Positions 1-8,971 are shown, counted from the first letter of the stretch. The stretch is DNA of 64,000 bases from Microbacterium indicum DSM 19969 (GCF_000422385.1 NZ_AULR01000015.1:1-64000); one strand, 5' to 3'. The notes: generated by a model not told the origin, from the letters alone. Made by a program: numbers and translations.

Positions 1-1
1 G

Positions 2-202
2 AAGTTCCAGATCGGCAGCCACCTCGCCGGAGCACTCGTCACCATCGTCCGAGACGCCACCACCATCGCGTTCTACGACGTCGCTACCGGCGAACTCCTC
101 ATCGAACACCCCTGGCCCGAGCCCGGCGTCCGCTACGTCAGCAACGGCAGGCCCCGCGGGCCCCGGAGGACCCCGCCACCGGAACCGTCACCGACGTCTT
201 GA
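2..202 (+). CDS. Transposase C-terminus (IS481-like, partial)
   Basis: This frame is open from the window edge to a TGA at 200-202 and encodes 66 residues. It begins KFQIGSHLAGALVTIVRDAT and continues with a segment ending in HPWPEPGVRYVSNGRPRGPR. This is the beta-rich tail found after the DDE integrase core in actinobacterial IS481-type transposases. The catalytic DDE residues lie outside the window. It is called partial because the 5' end is cut off, so whether the element is intact is unknown. Confidence 0.6.
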   Translation, partial: KFQIGSHLAGALVTIVRDATTIAFYDVATGELLIEHPWPEPGVRYVSNGRPRGPRRTPPPEPSPTS

Positions 203-264
203 CACATGAAGCGTCACCGATCTGCTGATGCGCTTCCGTCACCGAAGTCCTGATACATCACACC
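187..264. repeat. Three tandem ~25-bp repeats at the IS end
   Basis: Three units start with GTCACCGA at 187, 213 and 238, a spacing of 26 and 25 bp. Units 1 and 3 are the most alike: GTCACCGACGTCTTGACACA against GTCACCGAAGTCCTGATACA. The first overlaps the end of the transposase frame. They are probably transposase-binding repeats of the IS terminus. The remaining bases up to the flavin reductase gene at 418 show nothing else recognisable. Confidence 0.55.
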
Positions 265-417
265 TCGCGTGGGGAAAACACGGAGAAAAGGAGAACCAGA
301 GACGGGACCCCGGGAACTCGAGCCCCGGGCGCGTTCGGCCGGGTTTGACTTCGAGCTAGCTTGAGGTTCTAGCCTGAGGCCGGCGGATGCAGACCACGCC
401 GAGACGGAGACACCTGG

Positions 418-942
418 ATGAACCGCGATTCCCGCACCCCCGAGTCCGACCCCGATCTGTCCGGCGGGTTCCGCGCGGCGTTCCGCGACCACCCGGCCGG
501 CGTCTCGCTGATCACCGCCGCGGGGCAGGACGGCCCCGTCGGGCTGACGGCCTCCTCGGTCGCGTCGGTCGCGGTCGATCCCCCGACCCTCTCGTTCTCG
601 GTCACCCGATCGACCGGCAGCGCCGGCGAGGTCCTGCGCGCCGACACCTTCGTCGTGCACCTCCTCGCCGACAGCCACGCCTCGCTCGCGACGGCCTTCG
701 CGACCTCAGGCGCTCCGCGCTTCACCGCCGAGCAGAACTGGACCACGCTGCCGACCGGCGAGCCCCTCCTCCGAGACGCCCGCGTCGCCCTGCGCTGCCG
801 CATGACGACGAGCTTCGCCGTCGGCAGCTCGACCCTCGTCCTGGCCGAGGTCCTCGACGTCTACCCCGGCCCCGACGCCGCGGCCCTGACATACCACGAC
901 CGCCGGTACCGCCGCAGCCACCGCGACGACCCCAGCCTGTGA
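418..942 (+). CDS. Flavin reductase family protein
   Basis: The 174-aa product fits the flavin-reductase-like FMN-binding fold (split barrel) that uses NAD(P)H to reduce flavin, often for a partner monooxygenase. The typical N-terminal block is visible around residues 13-60: FRAAFRDHPAGVSLITA, then GLTASSVASVAVDPPTLSFS, where the family binds FMN. A second conserved stretch, FVVHLLADSHASLATAFA, lies near residues 80-97. Length is normal for the family. The ATG follows GGAG in a weak Shine-Dalgarno context. It stands alone, convergent with csoR, and no monooxygenase partner is nearby, so its physiological electron acceptor is unknown. Confidence 0.8.
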   Translation: MNRDSRTPESDPDLSGGFRAAFRDHPAGVSLITAAGQDGPVGLTASSVASVAVDPPTLSFSVTRSTGSAGEVLRADTFVVHLLADSHASLATAFATSGAPRFTAEQNWTTLPTGEPLLRDARVALRCRMTTSFAVGSSTLVLAEVLDVYPGPDAAALTYHDRRYRRSHRDDPSL

Positions 943-949
943 CGTGACG

Positions 950-967
950 GCGGTCCGTCAGGACCGC
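950..967. terminator. Small hairpin between convergent genes
   Basis: GCGGTCC and GGACCGC form a 7-bp stem around a GTCA loop. The hairpin overlaps the csoR stop codon (958-960) and lies just after the flavin reductase stop. There is no U-tract on either side, so termination is inferred only from position. Confidence 0.4.
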
Positions 968-1275
968 ACGAGGCGCGCGATCGCGTCGCTCGCCTCTCGG
1001 ATCTTCTGATCCGCGAGGGCGTCGTCGTCCATCCGGGCCGCGTCGACCACGCAGTGCTTGAGGTGGTCGTCGAGCAGCCCGACGGCCACCGCCTGCAGCG
1101 CGCTCTTCAGCGCGCTGATCTGGGTGAGGATGTCGATGCAGTACTTCTCGTCATCGACCATCTTCGAGATCCCGCGCGCCTGCCCCTCGATGCGCTTGAG
1201 GCGGTTGAGGTACTTGTCCTTGTCGGTGATGTATCCGTGGGTCGCGTGCGTCTCGGCGACGACGTCTTCGGTCAT
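958..1275 (-). CDS. csoR: CsoR-type copper-sensing repressor
   Basis: This 105-aa all-helical repressor belongs to the CsoR/RcnR family, which releases operator DNA when Cu(I) binds. The Cys-His-Cys set is visible as Cys46, His71 and Cys75. The 25- and 4-residue spacings are the same as in characterised copper-binding CsoR proteins. The conserved LNRLKRIEGQARGI segment is at residues 23-36. It is the last gene of the copB-csoR unit, starting 15 bp after the copB stop behind a clear AAGGA site. CsoR-type operators before copB and copZ suggest autoregulation and control of both units. Confidence 0.92.
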   Translation of the reverse strand: MTEDVVAETHATHGYITDKDKYLNRLKRIEGQARGISKMVDDEKYCIDILTQISALKSALQAVAVGLLDDHLKHCVVDAARMDDDALADQKIREASDAIARLVRS

Positions 1276-1290
1276 GTTCGGTTCCTTCGT

Positions 1291-3462
1291 TCAGCGTCGC
1301 AGCGCGGCGCGGGTGCTCGCTTCGGGCGTGAGGTCGATCCGGCGCAGGAGCTGCGCGTTCAGCGCGACGACGACGGTCGAGAGCGACATGAGGATCGCAC
1401 CGATCGACATGGGCAAGACGAATCCGATCGGCGCCAGCACGCCGGCGGCGAGCGGCACGGAGATCAGGTTGTAGCCGGCGGCCCACCAGAGATTCTGCTT
1501 CATCTTCCGGTACGCCGCTCGGGAGAGCTGGATCACCGAGAGCACCGAACGCGGATCGGAGCTCGCCAGGATGACGCCGGCGGAGGCGATCGCGACGTCG
1601 GTCCCGGCGCCGATCGCGATGCCGACGTCCGCCTGCGCGAGCGCGGGGGCGTCGTTGACGCCGTCGCCGACCATCGCGACCCGTCGGCCCTCCTTCTGCA
1701 GCTCGGCGACCCGGCCCGACTTGTCCTCGGGGCGCACCTGCGCGTAGATCCGATCCACGCCCAGCTCGGCGCCGACCGCCTGCGCGACCGCCTCGGCGTC
1801 GCCCGTGATCATGACGACCTGGACGCCGAGCGCGTGCAGCGCCTCGACGGCCTCGCGGGACTCGGGGCGGATCTCGTCGGCGAGCCGGAGCCCGCCGACG
1901 ACCGCCCCGTCGCGGGCGACGTGCAGGATGATCGCGCCCTCGGAGCGCCAGTCGTCGGCGCGGTCGACCTCGCGCGCGCCGAGCTCCTCGAGCAGGCGCG
2001 GGCCCCCGACGCGGATCTCGGCGCCGTCGACCGTCGCGGTGACGCCGACGGCGGGCGACGAGGCGAATCCCGTCGCGGCGGGGACCGCGAGGCCCCGCTC
2101 GCCCGCGGCGCGGACGATGGCCTTCGCCAGGGGATGCTCGCTGTCGGCCTCCGCGGCCGCGGCGAGCGCCAGAACCGCGTCGGCGTCGAGCTCGCCGACG
2201 GGCTCGACCGCCGTGACCGTCGGCTCGCCCTTCGTGAGCGTTCCCGTCTTGTCGAACAGGACCGTGTCGACTGTGCGCATGCTCTCGAGCGCGAGACGGT
2301 CCTTCACGAGCACGCCTCCGCGGGCCGCCCGCTCGGTCGCGATCGAGACGACGAGCGGGATCGCGAGGCCGAGGGCGTGGGGGCACGCGATCACGAGGAC
2401 CGTGATCGTGCGCACGACAGCGTCGTCGGGGCTCCCGACGAGCGTCCACACGACCGCGGTGACGGCGGCCGCGACGAGCGCGAACCAGAACAGCAGCGCC
2501 GCGGCGCGATCCGCGATCCGCTGCGCGCGGGACGAGGATCCCTGCGCCTCCGCGACCAGCCGCTGGATGCCCGCGAGGGTCGTCTCGTCGCCCGTCGCGG
2601 TGACCTCGACGCGCAGGCCCGAGTCGGTCGCGACGGTCCCCGCCGTGACGGGATCCCCCACGCCGCGCGCCACGGTGCGCGATTCGCCCGTGACCATCGA
2701 CTCGTCCATGTCGGCGCGGCCGTCGAGGATCCGGCCGTCGGCGGGGACGCTGCCGCCGGGGCGGACCACGACGACGTCGCCGACGCGCAGGTCGGCGGGC
2801 GAGACCGCGACGACCCGATCGCCCTCGACGCGCTCCGCCTCGTCGGGCAGGAGGGCGGCGAGGGAGTCGAGGGCCGAGCTCGTCTGGGCGAGCGATCGCA
2901 TCTCGATCCAGTGCCCGAGGAGCATGATCACGATCAGGAGCGCGAGCTCCCACCAGAACTCGAGCTCCGCGTGCAGCAGGCCGAGCGTCGCGCCCCAGGA
3001 GGCGAAGAAGGCCACCGTGATCGCGAGGCCGATGAGCAGCATCATGCCCGGCTTGCGGGTGCGCAGCTCGGCGACCGCGCCCGTGAGGAAGGGCCACCCG
3101 CCCCACGCGTACATCACGGTGCCGAGGGCGGGCGCGACGAACCGCGCCCAGCCGGGCACCTCGTAGCCGAGGATCATCGCGAACATCGGAGAGAAGGCGA
3201 CGACCGGGACCGCGAGGACGAGGTTGATCCAGAACAGCCGACGGAACCGGCCGACGTGATCGCCGTGGCCGCCGTGCCCGGAGTGGTCCATCTGCCCCGC
3301 GTGGCCCGCGTGCATGTCGTGCCCGGCGTGCGGGTCGTGGCCCGCGTGGCCACCCGCAGGCATGTCGTGGCCGGCGTGCATGTCGTGCCCGGCGTGCGCG
3401 CCGGAGGCGTCGTCGGCCGCCGTGGCGGCGTGGTGATCGTGGTGCGCGTGCGGATCGGACAT
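1291..3462 (-). CDS. copB: CopB-type heavy-metal P1B-ATPase (CPH motif)
   Basis: This membrane ATPase of about 723 residues probably exports copper. After the ATG at 3462 comes a His/Met/Asp-rich stretch of about 75 residues with repeated HAGHDMHAGHD-like blocks and no HMA domain, as in CopB proteins. The membrane metal motif is CPH (VIACPHALGLAIP) rather than CPC, which places it in the P1B-3 group. The phosphorylation site DKTGTLT and hinge [10 protein letters not shown] are intact. The frame is open 23 codons further upstream, but the chosen ATG has GGGAAG about 8 bases before it and starts the His-rich region. It shares a transcript with csoR. Selectivity for Cu(I) or Cu(II) cannot be read from sequence. 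Confidence 0.9.
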   Translation of the reverse strand: MSDPHAHHDHHAATAADDASGAHAGHDMHAGHDMPAGGHAGHDPHAGHDMHAGHAGQMDHSGHGGHGDHVGRFRRLFWINLVLAVPVVAFSPMFAMILGYEVPGWARFVAPALGTVMYAWGGWPFLTGAVAELRTRKPGMMLLIGLAITVAFFASWGATLGLLHAELEFWWELALLIVIMLLGHWIEMRSLAQTSSALDSLAALLPDEAERVEGDRVVAVSPADLRVGDVVVVRPGGSVPADGRILDGRADMDESMVTGESRTVARGVGDPVTAGTVATDSGLRVEVTATGDETTLAGIQRLVAEAQGSSSRAQRIADRAAALLFWFALVAAAVTAVVWTLVGSPDDAVVRTITVLVIACPHALGLAIPLVVSIATERAARGGVLVKDRLALESMRTVDTVLFDKTGTLTKGEPTVTAVEPVGELDADAVLALAAAAEADSEHPLAKAIVRAAGERGLAVPAATGFASSPAVGVTATVDGAEIRVGGPRLLEELGAREVDRADDWRSEGAIILHVARDGAVVGGLRLADEIRPESREAVEALHALGVQVVMITGDAEAVAQAVGAELGVDRIYAQVRPEDKSGRVAELQKEGRRVAMVGDGVNDAPALAQADVGIAIGAGTDVAIASAGVILASSDPRSVLSVIQLSRAAYRKMKQNLWWAAGYNLISVPLAAGVLAPIGFVLPMSIGAILMSLSTVVVALNAQLLRRIDLTPEASTRAALRR

Positions 3463-3510
3463 CGTCTCGCTTCCCTGTTCCGAACGGATGGGACGGGGCT
3501 CCCCCATGTA

Positions 3511-3525
3511 TACCCCGTACGAGTA
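3511..3525. promoter_or_regulatory. Candidate CsoR operator before copB
   Basis: TACCCCGTACGAGTA lies 49 bp upstream of the copB start. It matches the copZ operator TACCCCCTAGGGGTA at 12 of 15 positions and has the same TACCCC-N-TA-N-G-N-GTA layout. Binding by CsoR is inferred. Confidence 0.6.
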
Positions 3526-3534
3526 TCTCAACGA

Positions 3535-3572
3535 CCCCTCGGCGCGCCGTATTCCTGCGGCCGGCCGAGGGG
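3535..3572 (-). terminator. Hairpin after copA
   Basis: CCCCTCGGC (3535-3543) and GCCGAGGGG (3564-3572) form a 9-bp stem just beyond the copA stop on the minus strand. No T-run follows, so this may be a weak terminator allowing readthrough towards copB-csoR. Confidence 0.45.
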
Positions 3573-3581
3573 ATCCCCCGG

Positions 3582-5846
3582 TCAGCGCGCGATGCTCGTG
3601 AATCCGCGCAGCCGCAGGCTGTTGCCGACGACGAACACGCTGGACAGCGCCATCGCGGCGCCGGCGAGCATCGGGTTGAGGAGGCCCAGGGCCGCGACCG
3701 GGATCGCCGCCGTGTTGTAGGCGAAGGCCCAGAAGAGGTTGGTCTTGATCGTGCCGAGCGTCTTGCGGGACAGGCGGATCGCGTCGGCCGCGCCGCGGAG
3801 GTCGCCGCGGACCAGCGTGATGTCGGACGCCTCGATCGCGACGTCGGTTCCCGTGCCCATCGCGAGGCCCAGATCGGCCTGCGCGAGCGCGGGGGCGTCG
3901 TTGACGCCGTCGCCGACCATCGCGACGACCCGTCCCTCGCCCTGCAGGCGGGTGACGACGTCGACCTTGTCCTGCGGGAGGACCTCGGCGATCACCCGGT
4001 CGATGCCGACCTCGGCGGCGATCCGACGGGCGACCGCCTCGTTGTCACCCGTGAGCAGGATCGGGGTGAGCCCGAGCGCCGTGAGCTGGGCGATCGCCTC
4101 GGCGCTCGTCGGCTTGACGGTGTCGGCGACGACGAGGATCCCCCGCGCGGCGCCGTCCCATCCGACGGCGACAACGGTCTTGCCCGCGTCCTCGGCCTGG
4201 GCCTTCGCGAGCGCGACCTCGGGGCTGAGGCTCTGAGCCCACTCGGCGAGCAGCGACTCGCGCCCGACGATCAGGGCGTGCCCGTCGACGATGCCCTGGA
4301 CGCCCTTGCCCTCGAGATTGGCGAACCCCTCGGCGGCCGGCAGCGAGCCGACCTCCTGCGTGGCGCCCTTCGCGATCGCCTGCGCGATCGGGTGCTCGGA
4401 CGCGTCCTCGAGCGCGCCCGCGAGGCGGAGGAGCTCGCCGCGATCCGTGCCCGGCTCGGTGACGACGTCGACGAGCGTCATCTTGCCGCTCGTCACGGTG
4501 CCGGTCTTGTCGAGCACGATCGTGTCGACCTTGCGAGTCGACTCGAGGACCTCGGGGCCCTTGATGAGGATCCCCATCTGGGCGCCGCGGCCCGTTCCGA
4601 CGAGGAGGGCGGTCGGCGTCGCGAGCCCCAGGGCGCAGGGGCAGGCGATCACGAGCACCGCGACGGCGGCGGTGAAGGCCGCCGAGATCGGGAAGCCCGC
4701 TCCCCACCACGCACCGAGGGTCACGATCGCGATGAGGATCGCGATCGGCACGAACACCCCGGAGATCCGATCCGCGAGGCGCTGGACCTCGGCCTTGCCC
4801 GTCTGCGCGTCCTCGACGAGCTTCGCCATCTGCGCCAGCTGCGTGTCGGATCCGACCCGCGTCGCGCGGACGACGAGGCGCCCGCCGGCGTTGACCGTCG
4901 CGCCCGTGACGGCGTCGCCCTCGGCGACCTCGACGGGCACCGATTCGCCCGTCAGCATGGACGCGTCGACGGCCGAGGTGCCCGAGACGACGATGCCGTC
5001 GGTCGCGATCTTCTCGCCGGGGCGCACGACGAACTCGTCGCCGACCCGCAGATCATCGACGGAGAGCTTTCTCTCGACGCCGCCGCGGATGACCGCGACC
5101 TCCTTCGCGCCGAGCTCGAGCAGCGCGCGGAGCGCCGCCCCCGCCTGGCGCTTGGAGCGCTTCTCGAAGTAGCGGCCCGCGAGGATGAACATCGTCACGC
5201 CGGCGGCGACCTCGAGGTAGATGTTCGCCGCGCCGTCCGACGGCGCGAGCGTCAGCTCGAACGCGTGCGTCATCCCCGGGGTGCCGGCCGTGCCGAAGAA
5301 CAGCGCGTAGAGCGACCACAGGAACGCCGCGGACGTGCCCATCGAGATGAGCGTGTCCATCGTCGCCGCGCCGTGGCGGAGGTTCGTCCAGGCGGCCTTG
5401 TGGAACGGGAACGCCGCCCACACGATGACGGGAGACGCGAGGGCGAGCGATGCCCACTGCCAGTAGGTGAACTGCAGCGCCGGGATCATCGCGATCGCGA
5501 TGACGGGCGCGCTGAGGACGATCGAGACGATCAGCCGGTTGCGCAGGCTCGTGAGCTCCGGATCGGAGTCGCCCGCCTGATCCGCTTCCGGCGCCGTCTT
5601 CTTGGGCGCCGGAAGCGCGGCGCTGTACCCGGTCTTCTCGACCTCGGCGATCAGCAGCGTCGGGTCGTACCCGGCCGGGACCGTGACCTTCGCCTTCTCG
5701 GTGGCGTAGTTGACGGTCGCCTCGACGCCGTCGAGCTTGTTGAGCTTCTTCTCGATGCGCATCGCGCACGAGGCGCAGGTCATCCCGCCGATCTCGAGTT
5801 CGACGGCGGAGTCCGCGGCGGAACCCGCGGATGCTGTTGCGCTCAT
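3582..5846 (-). CDS. copA: Copper-exporting P1B-1 ATPase CopA
   Basis: This 754-aa Cu(I) efflux pump sits in the cytoplasmic membrane. One N-terminal HMA domain carries GMTCASC, with Cys24 and Cys27 as the expected copper ligands. The transmembrane CPC motif reads [15 protein letters not shown], the catalytic aspartate is in DKTGTVT, and the hinge is [12 protein letters not shown]. Domain order and length are normal for CopA. The ATG has AAGGA seven bases upstream. It is the third gene of the copZ / accessory protein / copA unit, starting 33 bp after the accessory gene. CopZ presumably delivers copper to the HMA domain. Control by CsoR is inferred from the operator before copZ. Confidence 0.93.
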   Translation of the reverse strand: MSATASAGSAADSAVELEIGGMTCASCAMRIEKKLNKLDGVEATVNYATEKAKVTVPAGYDPTLLIAEVEKTGYSAALPAPKKTAPEADQAGDSDPELTSLRNRLIVSIVLSAPVIAIAMIPALQFTYWQWASLALASPVIVWAAFPFHKAAWTNLRHGAATMDTLISMGTSAAFLWSLYALFFGTAGTPGMTHAFELTLAPSDGAANIYLEVAAGVTMFILAGRYFEKRSKRQAGAALRALLELGAKEVAVIRGGVERKLSVDDLRVGDEFVVRPGEKIATDGIVVSGTSAVDASMLTGESVPVEVAEGDAVTGATVNAGGRLVVRATRVGSDTQLAQMAKLVEDAQTGKAEVQRLADRISGVFVPIAILIAIVTLGAWWGAGFPISAAFTAAVAVLVIACPCALGLATPTALLVGTGRGAQMGILIKGPEVLESTRKVDTIVLDKTGTVTSGKMTLVDVVTEPGTDRGELLRLAGALEDASEHPIAQAIAKGATQEVGSLPAAEGFANLEGKGVQGIVDGHALIVGRESLLAEWAQSLSPEVALAKAQAEDAGKTVVAVGWDGAARGILVVADTVKPTSAEAIAQLTALGLTPILLTGDNEAVARRIAAEVGIDRVIAEVLPQDKVDVVTRLQGEGRVVAMVGDGVNDAPALAQADLGLAMGTGTDVAIEASDITLVRGDLRGAADAIRLSRKTLGTIKTNLFWAFAYNTAAIPVAALGLLNPMLAGAAMALSSVFVVGNSLRLRGFTSIAR

Positions 5847-5879
5847 GGTGTTCCTTCTTCTCTCAGATCCCCGGGCCGG

Positions 5880-6824
5880 TCAGTGACCGTCGCCCGTCTC
5901 GCTGTGAGCGTCGTCCGCGCCGGATCCGCCCGACGCCTGGCCGGCGTCGACGACGAACTGCGCGGTGCGGACCTGCCCGTCGACCTGGAAGTCGAGGTAG
6001 AGCAGGTAGCGGCCCGCCGTCGGGGCCTCGGCGGCGAAGCGGATGTCGGGGCCGGCCGTGTCGCCGCCCTCCGGCTCGTCGCCCTCGGCGTGGACGTGCA
6101 GGTAGGCGAGGTCGCCGTCGCGGAGCACGACCAGGTGCCCGAAGGCGCCCAGGTACGGCTCGAGCGTGGTGACGGGCTCGCCGTCGCGCGCGACCGACAG
6201 GGTCAGCTCGCTGCTCTGCCCCGCCGTCAGATCGCCGTCGAGCGTGACGGTATACCCGTCGACCTCGCTGACGGTCGACTCGGCGGTCGACGGCGACGGC
6301 GTGAGGTCCCCCGCGACGTCGACCGTTCGGGTCAGCGTCACCGCGTCGGCGGCGTCAGCGGATCCGGGCACGAAGTCCGCGTACACGCGGTACGTCCCAG
6401 CCTCCTCCCACTCCCACGGCGCCGACCACGTTCCCGTCGCCTCGTCGAGCGTCGGGTGCACGTGCTGGAACTGCGTGCCGTCGGTTCGCACGGCGATCAG
6501 GTGGAGGTCCTTCTCGTGCGACGTCTCGTAGCTCGTCAGCGGATCGCCGTCGGCATCGAGGATCCGGAAGCGCAGCTCCCCCTGCTCCTCAGCCTCGGAG
6601 GGCGCCTCGATCGGGCTGAGCACGTAGCCGCCGTCCGCGACCGAGACGCCGGGGACGGTCTCGTCGTCGCCCATCGCCATCGCCGAGTGGTCGGTCGACG
6701 ACGCCGCGGCGGTCCAGCTCGTCACGGCGCCGTCGGGGACGACGGCCGCCGCGATGCCGTATGCCGCGCCGAACGCCGCGACGACGCCGACGCCGTAGAG
6801 GCCGAGCCGTCCCGCGGCGTTCAT
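5880..6824 (-). CDS. Membrane-anchored extracytoplasmic protein of the copper operon
   Basis: This product of about 314 residues has one hydrophobic segment near residues 5-27 and a long hydrophilic remainder predicted to face outside. I do not recognise a characterised family. Two beta-rich, Ig-like halves can be seen. One carries the His cluster HLIAVRTDGTQFQHVHP, and the second has GAFGHLVVLRDGDLAYLHVH followed by a similar strand pattern. These His/Met-poor but His-clustered loops could bind copper. Its ATG shares a base with the copZ stop (TGATG), so translation is probably coupled. The position between copZ and copA supports a role in extracytoplasmic copper handling, by context only. 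Confidence 0.7.
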   Translation of the reverse strand: MNAAGRLGLYGVGVVAAFGAAYGIAAAVVPDGAVTSWTAAASSTDHSAMAMGDDETVPGVSVADGGYVLSPIEAPSEAEEQGELRFRILDADGDPLTSYETSHEKDLHLIAVRTDGTQFQHVHPTLDEATGTWSAPWEWEEAGTYRVYADFVPGSADAADAVTLTRTVDVAGDLTPSPSTAESTVSEVDGYTVTLDGDLTAGQSSELTLSVARDGEPVTTLEPYLGAFGHLVVLRDGDLAYLHVHAEGDEPEGGDTAGPDIRFAAEAPTAGRYLLYLDFQVDGQVRTAQFVVDAGQASGGSGADDAHSETGDGH

Positions 6825-7033
6825 CAGGCGCGCACTGCCGAATAGCCGGCCTCGTCGACGGCCGCGAGCACGGCGGCGTCGTCCAGCTCCTCGGTCGACG
6901 AGACGACGAGGCGGCCAGTCTGGGCGCTCACCTGGATCTCGGCGACGCCGGGGATCTGGGAGACCTCTTCGCGGACCGACATCTCGCAGTGTCCGCACGT
7001 CATGCCGGTGACCTGGTACTCGTTCGTGGCCAT
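6824..7033 (-). CDS. copZ: Copper chaperone CopZ (HMA domain)
   Basis: This 69-aa protein is a single heavy-metal-associated domain with GMTCGHC near the N-terminus, the two cysteines being the Cu(I) ligands. The ferredoxin-like pattern continues to the C-terminal AVDEAGYSAV. It should carry copper in the cytoplasm to CopA and possibly CsoR. It is first in its operon, behind a strong GGAAGG site, and overlaps the next gene by one base. Confidence 0.9.
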   Translation of the reverse strand: MATNEYQVTGMTCGHCEMSVREEVSQIPGVAEIQVSAQTGRLVVSSTEELDDAAVLAAVDEAGYSAVRA

Positions 7034-7079
7034 GGTGGTTTCCTTCCCTGAGGTGATGCTCCCGGACGGGGCACCACCG

Positions 7080-7107
7080 ATCGTAACACCCCTACCCCCT
7101 AGGGGTA
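7080..7107 (-). promoter_or_regulatory. copZ promoter with CsoR-type operator
   Basis: TACCCCCTAGGGGTA (7093-7107) contains the perfect palindrome CCCCTAGGGG and resembles known CsoR boxes. On the minus strand a TACGAT -10-like hexamer follows at 7085-7080. The operator therefore sits over the spacer and -35 region, where a bound repressor would block polymerase. No good -35 is visible. Confidence 0.7.
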
Positions 7108-7168
7108 TTGAGATTCGGCGAGGAGCATGCGGGCCCGCGCCTCCGAAGCGGCCGAGCAGCCGCGCCGC

Positions 7169-8446
7169 TCACCGGGGAATCGCTTCCTCCCGAAGGCGCG
7201 ACCCGACGTGGCGGGGCCTGCTCGCGGCGACGCCGGCCAGCGCCTGAACGGCGAGCATCACCACGAGGGCGACGAGCGGAACGACCCACCCGTCGGTCGC
7301 CGCATGGAGCACGCCGAGACCGATCGGGCCGAGACCGGCGAAGAGATAGCCGAACCCCTGGGCCATCGTCGACACGTGGCCCGTGTGGTGGGTGTCCGGG
7401 GATCTCCAGACGATGAAGCTCAGCGAGAGGCTGATGGAGGCTCCCTGGCCGAGGCCGAGCAGCGCCATCCACACGTAGGCGGCCGGCTCGGGAACCGGCG
7501 CGAACAGGAGGCCGATGATCGCGACCGCGGTCAGCGCGGCGGCGATCACGATCGGCGACCACGTCACCCGCACGCGCCGAGCCAGCGCCGGGGTGACGAG
7601 CGAGGCGACGATGCCGGGGAACGCCGAGAAGGACAGCATCCACCCCGCGGTTCCGGCGGGGAGCCCCGCGTCGACGAGCACGGTCGGGATCCAGGTGAGG
7701 GCCGCGTAGTAGCTCATGCTCTGGAGCCCCATGAGCGCGGTCACGGACAGCGCGACGGGATCCCGGAGGATGGCGCGGAACGGCGGTTCGCCCTGGAGCG
7801 ACGGTGCGGCGGTCCCGCGCGCGTCGCGCGCGGAGCGGACGATCTGCGGGATCCACACGACGAGCGCGAGAACCGCAGGGATCGCCCAGATCGCCAGCGC
7901 CGCCCGCCAGTCGCGGCCGACCGCCGCGAGCATCGGGACGGTCAGCCCCGATGCGAGAGCCGCGCCCACGAAGAGAGCGGTCGAGTACAGCCCCATCATG
8001 AGGCCCGCCCAGCGCGCGAAGTCCTTCTTGATCGCCGGCGGCATCACGACGTTGCCGATGCCGATCGCCGCGCCGATCAGGACGGTCCCGACGAAGAGCA
8101 TGCCGACCCCGGGGAGGGAGCGCAGGAGGATCCCCGCGACGAGCACGAGCAGCGCGAGGCCGAGCAGGCGGTGCAGGCCGAACCTGCGGGTCAGCGACGG
8201 GGTGAGGAACGCGAAGGCGCCGAAGGCGACGACGGGGATCGCCGTGAGCAGGCTGGCGCCCGCGGCCGAGAGTCCGAGCGACGCGCGGATGTCGACGAGC
8301 ACCGGCCCGACCGACGCGACGCCGATGCGGAGGTTCAGCCCGACGAGCAGCAGCCCGACGGCCAGCAGGCCCAGGCTCGCGGCGCTGCGCGGATCGCCGC
8401 GCGGCGGTGTGCGATCGTCGGATGCGGTGTCGTGGCGGCTGTCCAT
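7169..8446 (-). CDS. CynX/NimT-type MFS transporter
   Basis: This 425-aa membrane protein has about 12 predicted helices in two halves joined by a hydrophilic loop near residues 205-225. The N-terminal block with LLVGLNLRIGVASVGPVL and SLGLSAAGASLLTAIPV is typical of the CynX/NimT branch of the major facilitator superfamily (cyanate and 2-nitroimidazole transport homologues). The true substrate cannot be read. The start has AAGGG upstream. It is monocistronic, stopping 60 bp before the copZ operator. An inverted repeat 85 bp upstream may be its operator. There is no cyanase gene nearby, so cyanate transport is not supported by context. Confidence 0.8.
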   Translation of the reverse strand: MDSRHDTASDDRTPPRGDPRSAASLGLLAVGLLLVGLNLRIGVASVGPVLVDIRASLGLSAAGASLLTAIPVVAFGAFAFLTPSLTRRFGLHRLLGLALLVLVAGILLRSLPGVGMLFVGTVLIGAAIGIGNVVMPPAIKKDFARWAGLMMGLYSTALFVGAALASGLTVPMLAAVGRDWRAALAIWAIPAVLALVVWIPQIVRSARDARGTAAPSLQGEPPFRAILRDPVALSVTALMGLQSMSYYAALTWIPTVLVDAGLPAGTAGWMLSFSAFPGIVASLVTPALARRVRVTWSPIVIAAALTAVAIIGLLFAPVPEPAAYVWMALLGLGQGASISLSLSFIVWRSPDTHHTGHVSTMAQGFGYLFAGLGPIGLGVLHAATDGWVVPLVALVVMLAVQALAGVAASRPRHVGSRLREEAIPR

Positions 8447-8530
8447 GAGGGCCCTTCCCGGAATGTACGTGCCCCCAGCTCACACGACGGCGCGCCCGTT
8501 GCGAAACCGACGCCGCGCCAGCCGATGCCG

Positions 8531-8547
8531 GAATTGCGCCACAATTC
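8531..8547. promoter_or_regulatory. Candidate operator upstream of the MFS gene
   Basis: GAATTG and CAATTC form a perfect inverted repeat with a 5-bp spacer, 85 bp before the MFS start. It is AT-richer than its surroundings. The cognate regulator is not identifiable. Confidence 0.35.
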
Positions 8548-8845
8548 ACGGAAACCCGAGCAGGTCCGCCTTCTGGGCTACTCGCAGCAGACTCCGACGC
8601 ACACGCACATCCTGGGTCATCTCGACTCCCCCCGCGAGGCGTCCTCTCCTCGCGACCCGCGGGGTCTCGGATCGCCCCCACTCCATCGAATCGTGTGGAC
8701 ACCGGCGAATTTCGCGCATCCTCACCGCGCACGGCGACACGGGCATGCGCGTGATCTTCGTGCCCGCCACGATGATGGCGCGGCGGCTGCCGGCCGCACC
8801 GTCGGTCCTCGCGGTGTCGGGGCGAGCCAGCGGCTCCTCAGCAGG

Positions 8846-8971
8846 CTATTCGGCGACGACACGGGTATGAGGTTCCGTCGATGGCGCACCCAGCTCCGCG
8901 CCCACAGGTCCCCGCTTCTCCTCGCCGACGGCGAGACGGTGATCGATCGCCCACTCGGCGTCCACCGTCAT
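8846..8971 (-). CDS. Tentative 41-aa small protein
   Basis: An ATG at 8971 follows GAGGAG with a six-base spacer (GAGGAGGCCGTCATG) and opens a frame of 41 codons to a TAG at 8846-8848. It begins MTVDAEWAIDHRLAVGEEK and is hydrophilic with no recognisable motif. It lies 24 bp after the dnaB stop on the same strand. The ribosome-binding site is the main support; conservation in relatives would be needed to accept it. Confidence 0.3.
   Translation of the reverse strand: MTVDAEWAIDHRLAVGEEKRGPVGAELGAPSTEPHTRVVAE

Larger units (their letters stand above)
1..264 (+). mobile_element. 3' end of an IS481-like insertion sequence
   Basis: The left edge of the window holds the tail of a transposase frame followed by three short tandem repeats that resemble the terminal region of IS481-family elements. 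Only this end is present, so the identity of the element and its target duplication cannot be determined. The right boundary is placed at the end of the last repeat and is approximate. Confidence 0.55.

Noticed and set aside
1054-3720. 888-codon open frame antisense to csoR/copB
   Set aside because: It is a high-GC antisense frame rich in Arg/Asp/Gly with no motif; the opposite strand carries intact CopB and CsoR.
4278-6845. 855-codon open frame antisense to copA and the accessory gene
   Set aside because: Low-complexity Arg/Asp-rich composition and no start signals; CopA on the other strand is complete.
8546-8770. 74-codon frame upstream of the MFS gene
   Set aside because: No ribosome-binding site, and it crosses the leader with its inverted repeat.
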